A stretch of 64,000 bases of DNA from JAXLVB01 sp046329195 (lineage in GTDB: Bacteria > Bacteroidota > Bacteroidia > Cytophagales > Spirosomataceae), in contig JAXLVB010000001.1 in assembly GCA_046329195.1 (NCBI GenBank), forward strand, positions 1,798,001 to 1,862,000, written 5' to 3'. Of this stretch, positions 1 to 6,598 are shown piece by piece; within the stretch, counting starts at the first letter, position 1, and every line of letters begins with the position of its first letter. The translations under genes were made by a program, and so were the position numbers. Under the pieces are notes generated by a model. The model was not told where the DNA came from and made no database searches. It saw nothing but the letters and a program-made list of their open reading frames with translations.

Positions 1-470
1 AAAAACTCTCGGAAAATAGTAAGCCCATCGGTATTTAAAGAATTTAAAGCGTTATTGAAGGTTACATATTTGCCGTCGGCACCTAATAGGTCTGTATCAA
101 GACTGGTGCTGCCTGTTTTTATCATTTTGGTGCTTCGGAGTAATAAAAACTTGCCACCGTTTTTAGTGATAGTAGCCGAAATAACAGCTTGATTTGCAGT
201 ATTTTGTTGGGGATTAATCTCGCCACTTAACGATACACCTGTCACATCAACTCGCTCTAAACTTTCACCAGTATTACCATCTCCAAAAAGGGTAAAGACC
301 TGAGATGAACTAATAGAAGTACTTTGGTTAGATTCTCCTCCGCTCACATTGAATGGATAGGTAAGAGTGACAGTCTTAGTCACGGTTCTGAAGACTTTTA
401 TAGAAGTACAGCTATCGCATCCTTGCGAAAAGATAGCTAATAGGAATAGGTAAATAAACTGCTTTTTCAT
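1..470 (-). CDS. Putative lipoprotein, 3' end outside the window
   Basis: An open frame runs from the ATG at 470 down to base 1 without a stop, so about 156 residues are visible and the C-terminus is missing. The N-terminus (MKKQFIYLFLLAIFSQGC) is a short charged and hydrophobic signal ending in a cysteine at residue 18, which fits a lipoprotein signal although the lipobox (FSQGC) is not ideal. The rest is rich in Ser, Thr, Gly and Asn, as in surface-exposed beta-structured proteins, and I recognise no family. It follows the DUF6588 gene on the same strand after 79 bases (from that gene's stop to this ATG), so it is probably the second gene of that operon and under the same palindrome-associated promoter. 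Function unknown. Confidence 0.7.
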   Translation of the reverse strand, partial: MKKQFIYLFLLAIFSQGCDSCTSIKVFRTVTKTVTLTYPFNVSGGESNQSTSISSSQVFTLFGDGNTGESLERVDVTGVSLSGEINPQQNTANQAVISATITKNGGKFLLLRSTKMIKTGSTSLDTDLLGADGKYVTFNNALNSLNTDGLTIFREF

Positions 471-549
471 AAGAAGTAGTGTTTATGGTCTATTCACATT
501 GGAAGGGTCGTAAGACAGTTCAATGGTTTTTGAAGGAACTCCGAGAGCG

Positions 550-1434
550 CTAAAAACTTAACCCGATTCCTCCAGCTGCCACCACGGGGCTAATGAACGA
601 GCCTTGAACATAAAGTCTGAAAATAGACAACTTCATACCCGCACCCACACCTAACAAAAGCGGGTTTTTGTTGGTGAGATCAATGCTGATGGGCGACACA
701 TCTACCGAGTCGTTGTAGCGAATGTTCATAGAGCCGTTTTGATAGCCTACATAGGCGAAATAATTGAAGATTTTACCCTGTTGCCCTGCATAGATGCCTG
801 CCTTATGGGTGGTCAGGCTAACATAGTCGCCAGCTTTGAACTGTTGATAACTATATTCGGCAGAAATCGTAAGTGGAAAACCTTTAGGTAAATAGCGGGT
901 CAAGTCATGCCGAAGTCCGCCACCCATGAGCGAAATCTTGCCGAAGTCACCACCTAAATCTATGGCAATAAAGCGGACGTTTAGTTCGGTACCCATTACG
1001 TTGCCCAGGGTGATTTGAGGCACTGCCAACGAAAAATACTTTAACCCTAATCCCGCCGGAAACGTGTAAGAAGTGCCATTGGTACCATTGACCGTTACGT
1101 ATTTTGACGGCCCCACAAGAGTAGAAACCTGTGCCGACTGTTGAGGTGAAAAATTACGGTCGGTAGTTCCAGTAAAATACTTGAGTTTGTCGTCGAGAAT
1201 AAAGGTAGAAAACGCCACCACCCCAAGATAAAGGTGAAAACCGCTGTCAATAGACGTTTTGTGAGCTTGTCCAGTGTTAAAGGTAGAAGTCATCACATCA
1301 GCAAGGGGTTGTAGAAATCCCTTGGCATTGGCGCCGGAATAACTACTGATGATTTCGTCCACTTTTTGAGCAGAAGCAGTTGACCACATTCCAGCTCCCA
1401 GTAGCAATGTCAAAGAAATCAAAAGCCGTTTCAT
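550..1434 (-). CDS. DUF6588-like outer-membrane protein
   Basis: The protein has 294 residues when started at the ATG at 1434, where a clear signal peptide begins (MKRLLISLTLLLGAG, cleavage near ASAQ). A longer frame upstream would put 17 unrelated residues before the signal and is not credible. The mature part resembles the DUF6588 family of Bacteroidota: a helical start, then alternating beta-strands and a final strand ending in Phe, as in outer-membrane barrels. Family assignment is from memory of the pattern. The next gene is a lipoprotein on the same strand. The promoter at 1454-1502 carries the ATAC-N10-GTAT palindrome. Removing one T from the T5 run at the stop codon would add 19 residues that read like protein, so the 3' end may be frameshifted (see findings). 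Confidence 0.7.
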   Translation of the reverse strand: MKRLLISLTLLLGAGMWSTASAQKVDEIISSYSGANAKGFLQPLADVMTSTFNTGQAHKTSIDSGFHLYLGVVAFSTFILDDKLKYFTGTTDRNFSPQQSAQVSTLVGPSKYVTVNGTNGTSYTFPAGLGLKYFSLAVPQITLGNVMGTELNVRFIAIDLGGDFGKISLMGGGLRHDLTRYLPKGFPLTISAEYSYQQFKAGDYVSLTTHKAGIYAGQQGKIFNYFAYVGYQNGSMNIRYNDSVDVSPISIDLTNKNPLLLGVGAGMKLSIFRLYVQGSFISPVVAAGGIGLSF

Positions 1435-1453
1435 AGAGAGGAGTATTTGATTA

Positions 1454-1502
1454 GTAAAATTGGATGTAATTACAAGGAATACCAATACCCTATTGAGGGT
1501 AT
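1454..1502 (-). promoter_or_regulatory. Palindromic operator plus -7 box upstream of the DUF6588 gene
   Basis: Plus-strand bases 1484-1503 read AATACCCTATTGAGGGTATT, a perfect inverted repeat with 8-base arms and a 4-base spacer; its core is ATAC-N10-GTAT (1485-1502). On the minus strand a CCAATTTTAC element follows whose TTT begins 44 bases after the start of the palindrome. It aligns with the CCAACTTTGC element at 22764-22773. Transcription would start about 14 bases before the ATG at 1434. The -7 match is the weakest of the six copies. Confidence 0.55.
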
Positions 1503-1592
1503 TTTTAGGGCGATAAAAGCAGCAACTATGCTAAGAAATATGTTGGCTTTTGGTTAATGCCCTATCTGCTAATTGGTTATGTTCTTTGTTGG

Positions 1593-2972
1593 TTAGTAGC
1601 AGTTGCATCCAGTTTGAGGCTCAGAAACAACGCCAAGCAAGCAGGTGGTTCGGCCATTGAAAGAGCCGTTACTCTTTCCTAACTGCAAGCAATAGCGGCG
1701 ACACGATTCATTGCATTCGTTGTTAGCAACAGGTGGCTGCTGGGTTTGCCCTCCTACACAATTACAACAACAATCGGATAAAGCAACGGCCCAGAGTAAT
1801 TGCGTTTCGGTACCTACGATTTGCGTATGAGCCAAAATAGAATTCATACTACCGAGGTTGATTCGGCTAAAATTTCCGAAATCAAAGTTGGGAATACAAC
1901 TGGCATAAGCAGATAATGCATTGCTAGCAGTGGTAAGATGCGCTTGAATTACCCCCTGAATGTTGGCAGGCATAGGCACGCTACGGCATTGCATACTCGA
2001 CGCCCAAGCTTGTGCTGCACCAAGGTTAACGCCTGCTGTGAAAAGTGAAAACAAACTCACCCCATTGCTACACGTTACCGTAGTAGCCTGCCGAATGGCT
2101 TGGTCAAGGTCACGAATCAGGCGCTCGGTTTCGCTAACAACTTGCGTTGACGAAGCCACTGGCAACTGGCTCGACAAAGTGGAGATTCGACCTAAATCGA
2201 AAGGAATGCAAGGGTAAATAGCCATGACCGTACTGAGCTGGCCCAACGCTGCCGTACAATCAGTAATGGCATCGGCACTAAGACGCCCTGGTTCGGTGGC
2301 CGCTCGCCCCCATACTGTACCTAGCAATTGCATGGCATAGTAAAATGCCGAAAGTTGACTACGACAATACCTGCCGTCGCCGGTGGTTTGAGGGGAGGTT
2401 CTAGTCACGTTTCCCGTTCGAGTCCAGACTTGGTTGTTCCAAGTAATGATTTGTCCATCGGCCGAAACAGAAGCCTGTGCTTGCCATTGAATAGCGTAAA
2501 GGGCATTATTGCCAATCAAATACCCTCCCGATTTGGTTTGATTTTGTGCTAACGTAAATTGTAAGTAAAGGCCATTCTGCTGAATTTGACAACTTGCCGT
2601 ACTGGTACCTTGTTGGTACCACGTACCCGTTAAGTCAAAAGCTGGCTTGGTCGGATAACGAGTCCAAATCTGGTCGCTCCAAACAAGCGTACCTTGGTCC
2701 GACGACAGTACACCTTGGGTGTTCCATTCTTTGGCCACAAACTGATAACGACTATAAAAATAACCTGTGGAGGTGTAGTTGCCATACCGAAACCCCAAAT
2801 ACGCACCGTTTTGACTGATGGTACACACAACTGACTGATTGCCGTTTTGGTACCATGTGCCAGCTATGTTAGGGATGGTGTCAACTACCGCAACAGCCGA
2901 AACATGGTGAGTAGGAGTAGGGTTAGAAAACGAAAGAAACCCCACTAATAACTGGTAAATGGTGAAAAACAT
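1593..2972 (-). CDS. Exported protein with two GTWYQ modules and a Cys-rich tail
   Basis: The protein has 459 residues and no family I recognise. After a hydrophobic N-terminus (about residues 1-30, plausible signal) come two tandem copies of a roughly 75-residue module, each opening with GTWYQ and closing with (D/N)xxxWTR, near residues 37-107 and 114-187. They look like small beta-barrel units of lipocalin style, but that is inference. The middle (about 200-390) is helical with spaced cysteines. The last 60 residues are Cys-rich (CCCNC, then CNESCRRYC and CNCY at the very end), suggesting a disulfide-bonded secreted domain. The gene is transcribed away from the sensor kinase and has its own palindrome promoter at 3025-3073. 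Confidence 0.65.
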   Translation of the reverse strand: MFFTIYQLLVGFLSFSNPTPTHHVSAVAVVDTIPNIAGTWYQNGNQSVVCTISQNGAYLGFRYGNYTSTGYFYSRYQFVAKEWNTQGVLSSDQGTLVWSDQIWTRYPTKPAFDLTGTWYQQGTSTASCQIQQNGLYLQFTLAQNQTKSGGYLIGNNALYAIQWQAQASVSADGQIITWNNQVWTRTGNVTRTSPQTTGDGRYCRSQLSAFYYAMQLLGTVWGRAATEPGRLSADAITDCTAALGQLSTVMAIYPCIPFDLGRISTLSSQLPVASSTQVVSETERLIRDLDQAIRQATTVTCSNGVSLFSLFTAGVNLGAAQAWASSMQCRSVPMPANIQGVIQAHLTTASNALSAYASCIPNFDFGNFSRINLGSMNSILAHTQIVGTETQLLWAVALSDCCCNCVGGQTQQPPVANNECNESCRRYCLQLGKSNGSFNGRTTCLLGVVSEPQTGCNCY

Positions 2973-3024
2973 AGCCGTATAAAGGTTTGTAGAAATCAGG
3001 AGAAAGGTTCAAGTAAGGGGTGCT

Positions 3025-3073
3025 CAAAAATAAATGAATAAAATATGGAGACTCAATACCCTTCTAAGGGTAT
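3025..3073 (-). promoter_or_regulatory. Palindromic operator plus perfect -7 box of the 459-residue protein gene
   Basis: Bases 3055-3074 read AATACCCTTCTAAGGGTATT, with the same arms (AATACCCT/AGGGTATT) and the same 4-base spacer length as the site at 1484. On the minus strand TATTTTTG, a perfect TAnnTTTG -7 box, follows with its TTTG exactly 45 bases from the palindrome start. The predicted start is near 3018, about 46 bases before the ATG at 2972. The site lies between this gene and the divergent sensor kinase gene; no TTTG occurs at the equivalent position on the plus strand, so it points at the minus-strand gene. Confidence 0.65.
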
Positions 3074-3128
3074 TTTGCGTATATTCGTATCGGAAGTGCT
3101 TGTGGCGGAAGCTTTTACCCGCAACCCT

Positions 3129-5024
3129 ATGGCCCATCGTCTCTTACTTCAATGGTGCTTGTGCTTATTTACGCTTTCGGCGTATGCCCAAACACCCATA
3201 CAAATTGGTGCAGATTTTGACGAAGCAGTATTAAGCAAACAGGTAGAAATATTGGAAGATTCGTCAAAACAACTACGTATCAACGATATTCTAACTCAAA
3301 CCAATGCCTTTAAGCCACATCAAAAGGCATTTATCAATCCGGGCTTTACCAATAGCTATTTTTGGGTAAAATTCCAGCTCGCCAACCCCGACTCAGTTAC
3401 AAAACAACTGATACTCGAAGTAGAAAATCCGCATATCAACAAACTTCAACTATACGCACTTTCGCAAGGGCAGTTGTGGACCAGTATGCTCACCGGCGAC
3501 CATTTTCCGTTTGCACAGCGCCCCATCCGCCATCCCCATTTTTTATTACCTATTGTCTTGACTGCCCATCAGACCGTAACTTATTACCTGTGGATAGACA
3601 AACACGGTGAGCAATTGCAGATTCCGCTACGACTTTGGGATAAGGAAAATTTTTACGCTAATGAGTACAAGCTGTTCTTATTTGTGGGTTCGATGTTAGG
3701 CATCGGTAGTTTGTACTGTATCATCAGTTTTTTAGTTTACTTATTTTTCCGCCAAAAACTAACGCTCTATTATTGGCTCTATACCACAGGAGCTTGGCTG
3801 TTTTTTGTAGCACACACAGGGCTGGGCTTTGAGTTTTTTTGGCCAGAGGCTACTTGGTGGGCCAGTGCGGCTCGGCCTACCACAGCCATGACATTGTATC
3901 TTTTTCTGCTTTTATTTGCCCAGCGATTTTTTAATATGGCTTATAACCAGCGTGTTATCTACTTCTGTTCCAACGTACTGGTTATGGTCTTTTTGCTACT
4001 ACTCATGACCTTGTGGTCTCAAAATCCAGCGCTGGGGCTTTTCAAAGACTACTGGTATAACCCTGATTACTACGACGGACGTGGTTTGCTGATTTTTATG
4101 AAACTGGCCAACCTATCCAGTTTTATTTTTCTGCTTAGTGTACCCATTATTAGTATTTATTATTTTGCTCGCTACCGCAATTATGAAAACCTTTGGTTTA
4201 GTGTGGGGAGTTCGATGCTGCTGCTAAGCGGTATTCTTATCATTCTGATTTTTGCAGGCTACTTGCCCGACAACTACATTACGCAAAACCTACCGTTACT
4301 TGCCAATTCCGTCGAAACGGTGATTTTGTCGTTTTTGCTGGCCAATCGTTTCAAGAATATTTACCAACAAAACGCCCAAATCTCGACCGAACTGGCTGAA
4401 CAGCGTCAGCGAAATGCGATTCAATTGCTTGAGGGGCAGGCTATTGAGCGCAAAAGGTTGTCGCAAGAACTGCACGATGGCATTAGCTTGATGCTGGCTA
4501 ATATTCGCCTGCGGCTTTCGATGGTGGCCGAGAAACTCCATGACCAGCGGCAAGAAGTACAAACGCTGGTAGATGAATTGGGGGATGTAGGGCAAGATGT
4601 ACGCCAATTTTCACATAATCTTTCGCCCGTACTGCTCGAACGTCATGGATTGGGAGAAGCCATCGAAGATTTGGCTTTTCGTACCGAAAATGCCCATCAA
4701 GGCTTGCATGTAACCGTAACGATACAAGGTGCAGAAGAGGCACTTCCAACGCTTTTGAAGCAAACACTCTATCAAATCACGCTTGAGCTTCTTAACAACA
4801 TTGGCAAACATGCTGAGGCTACCCACGCTAATATTGAGGTATTTAGCAAAGAAAGAGAAGTACAACTCACAGTTGAAGACAACGGAAAAGGCTATGACCT
4901 GAGTACTCAAACCGATGGAATTGGGATACAAAACATTCGTTCTCGGGTAGAACTTTTTAACGGCACGTTTTTGGTAGAGCTCTTAGCCAAAGGCATGAAG
5001 CATACTGTAATTATACCGACTTAG
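3129..5024 (+). CDS. 7TMR-DISM sensor histidine kinase
   Basis: The protein is a membrane sensor kinase of 631 residues. The ATG at 3129 is chosen because it is followed directly by a signal peptide (MAHRLLLQWCLCLF, cleavage after AYA); an upstream ATG at 3045 would add 28 residues and overlap the operator. Order of domains: periplasmic 7TMR-DISM extracellular domain (about 25-165), seven membrane segments (about 185-390), coiled coil, HisKA_3 dimerisation domain with phospho-acceptor His449 in QELHDG, and a HATPase domain with N-box (ELLNNIGKH), G1 (VEDNGKGYD) and G2 (GIGIQNI). HisKA_3 kinases pair with NarL/LuxR-type regulators, and one lies convergently next door with a 4-base overlap. The ligand is unknown; some DISM domains are carbohydrate-binding-like. 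Confidence 0.93.
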   Translation: MAHRLLLQWCLCLFTLSAYAQTPIQIGADFDEAVLSKQVEILEDSSKQLRINDILTQTNAFKPHQKAFINPGFTNSYFWVKFQLANPDSVTKQLILEVENPHINKLQLYALSQGQLWTSMLTGDHFPFAQRPIRHPHFLLPIVLTAHQTVTYYLWIDKHGEQLQIPLRLWDKENFYANEYKLFLFVGSMLGIGSLYCIISFLVYLFFRQKLTLYYWLYTTGAWLFFVAHTGLGFEFFWPEATWWASAARPTTAMTLYLFLLLFAQRFFNMAYNQRVIYFCSNVLVMVFLLLLMTLWSQNPALGLFKDYWYNPDYYDGRGLLIFMKLANLSSFIFLLSVPIISIYYFARYRNYENLWFSVGSSMLLLSGILIILIFAGYLPDNYITQNLPLLANSVETVILSFLLANRFKNIYQQNAQISTELAEQRQRNAIQLLEGQAIERKRLSQELHDGISLMLANIRLRLSMVAEKLHDQRQEVQTLVDELGDVGQDVRQFSHNLSPVLLERHGLGEAIEDLAFRTENAHQGLHVTVTIQGAEEALPTLLKQTLYQITLELLNNIGKHAEATHANIEVFSKEREVQLTVEDNGKGYDLSTQTDGIGIQNIRSRVELFNGTFLVELLAKGMKHTVIIPT

Positions 5025-5680
5025 ACCAGTTTGTTTTCGTAGGCAAACTTCACAATGTCGGCGTTGGTGTGGAGTTCCAGTTTACGAAGAATATTTTTTT
5101 TGTGTGTATGCACTGTATGCTTACTGATGTGGAGGGCATCGGCTATTTGTTGCTCAGTCAAGCCATTGACAATGAGGGGAATTAACTTTTTTTCTTGCTC
5201 AGATAGCAAAGAGATTCTACCAAAAACATCATGTCCAAAAGCAGGTTCAGCAAACGGGATTTCGCTCGAAATGTACTTGATAGCCTGCCTACTGACATAC
5301 ACTTTTCCTGCAAAAACCATCGTGAGTGCTTCTATCCATTCGGTTTTGGTGGCGTCTTTGAGTACGTAGCCGTTTACGCCCGCTTCGAGGGCTTTGCGCA
5401 ACATCCCAGGAATATTATACGATGAAAAAATCAAGATTTTTAGTTGAGGGAAACCCGACTTTAACGAAGCCACAATATCTAAGCCACTTTTCCCACCAAA
5501 ATTAAGGTCAAGAATCAGTAAATCAGGTGATTGAGTTTGGCAAAGTGCAATCACGTCTTTCAGATTGCTAACTTCACCCACCACTTCAAATTGGGGCATA
5601 GCACCAAATAAAAGCCTCATCCCTTCCAACACTACTGGATGGTCGTCGGCGAGCACGATGCGGGTGGGCGAGTTGTTCAT
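5021..5680 (-). CDS. NarL/LuxR-family response regulator
   Basis: The protein has 219 residues and is a two-domain regulator. The receiver has the acidic pair Asp12-Asp13, phosphorylated Asp58 (LLILDLN) and Lys108 (YVLKDA). The C-terminal LuxR helix-turn-helix lies at about 155-212 (LTEQQIADALHISKHTVHTHKKNILRKL, partly quoted by role). The ATG at 5680 is preferred over a TTG at 5686. It overlaps the end of the sensor kinase gene tail-to-tail, so the two form a pair in spite of opposite strands. It is also 6 bases downstream of the NuoI-like gene, so it is probably transcribed with that metabolic operon. It is my candidate for the protein binding the ATAC-N10-GTAT sites. Confidence 0.92.
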   Translation of the reverse strand: MNNSPTRIVLADDHPVVLEGMRLLFGAMPQFEVVGEVSNLKDVIALCQTQSPDLLILDLNFGGKSGLDIVASLKSGFPQLKILIFSSYNIPGMLRKALEAGVNGYVLKDATKTEWIEALTMVFAGKVYVSRQAIKYISSEIPFAEPAFGHDVFGRISLLSEQEKKLIPLIVNGLTEQQIADALHISKHTVHTHKKNILRKLELHTNADIVKFAYENKLV

Positions 5681-5686
5681 GAGCAA

Positions 5687-6595
5687 TTAGCCCGTAGGTT
5701 TTTTAAAAGTAGGCTTAAAAACCTTCTTGGCTGGTTCGATAGGTTTGTCTTCCGTGGTTTCGATAACAGCAGAATCTGGTGCTTCTATCATAGACTCAGC
5801 TGGCGGAATAGGCTCAGCAGGTCGTTTGAAAGTAGGTTTAAAAACAGGTTTCTTGACCTCTTCAACGGGTAACTCTGATTCTTGAGTTGTTGCCTCTGGT
5901 GCAGGATTAGCTGGAGCGAAGGGCTTTTTGAAAGTAGGTTTAAAAACAGGTTTCTTGACCTCTTCTTTTGAATCTGCTGTTTCTTTTGCTACAACTTCCG
6001 TTTTCTCGCTGACTTTCTTTTTGGCTTCTTCTTTTTCTCGCACAAACTGCTCGTAAAGTACACGTTTTTCGTCAGCTTGTTCAGGTGTGAGATTAGCGAA
6101 TGCAAAATTGAGCTGAGTAATATCGAAAGTCGAGAAGTCGTATTGATTGGTCATGGTCAAGCATTCGGTAGGGCAAACTGTAGTGCAAAGTCCACAAAAG
6201 CAACACTTGGCCATGTCAATATCAAACGTAGCGGCATAAAGCCGAATCGGAGAACCGTCAGAAGTATGACCAATCACCTCCGACGATTTAATGGGCTCTA
6301 TTTCGATGCAATCCACTGGGCAAATCTTGGCACATTTGTCGCAGACAATGCAGTCGTCCATCTCGTTGTGGAGTTGGTAGCGACCGTGGTCAGGTACTGG
6401 CAAGGCCTCAAGTGGATAGCGCAACGTGACCATACCCGTATCTTGTGTAAAATAATTGGGTTGGTTCACATAGGCATTGTTGCGCCGCCATCGAGCGTCT
6501 CGAATGTGCTTAAACGACAAACGAAGCCCCTTGATAGAACTTCGGATGCCTTCTAATAAATCCCCAAAATACGTATTGTTAGCTCCTTGAAACAT
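5687..6595 (-). CDS. nuoI: NuoI-like 2x[4Fe-4S] ferredoxin with repetitive Lys/Pro/Phe tail
   Basis: Residues 1-150 match the NuoI subunit of complex I: two clusters at Cys82-x2-Cys85-x2-Cys88-x3-Cys92-Pro and Cys131-x2-Cys134-x2-Cys137-x3-Cys141-Pro, which carry electrons in the peripheral arm. NuoI proteins are usually 150-220 residues; this one has 302. The extra C-terminal 130 residues hold a charged coiled stretch (about 170-210) and three copies of the motif VFKPTFK(K/R)P separated by acidic, Pro- and Ala-rich linkers. No other nuo gene is in the window; its neighbours are the E1 dehydrogenase 3 bases upstream and the response regulator downstream. It could be the true complex I subunit or a dedicated ferredoxin. 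Confidence 0.8.
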   Translation of the reverse strand: MFQGANNTYFGDLLEGIRSSIKGLRLSFKHIRDARWRRNNAYVNQPNYFTQDTGMVTLRYPLEALPVPDHGRYQLHNEMDDCIVCDKCAKICPVDCIEIEPIKSSEVIGHTSDGSPIRLYAATFDIDMAKCCFCGLCTTVCPTECLTMTNQYDFSTFDITQLNFAFANLTPEQADEKRVLYEQFVREKEEAKKKVSEKTEVVAKETADSKEEVKKPVFKPTFKKPFAPANPAPEATTQESELPVEEVKKPVFKPTFKRPAEPIPPAESMIEAPDSAVIETTEDKPIEPAKKVFKPTFKKPTG

Positions 6596-6598
6596 TGA

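Noticed and set aside
3045..3128. Upstream ATG for the sensor kinase
   Set aside because: The extra 28 residues would overlap the operator, and a clear signal peptide starts at 3129.
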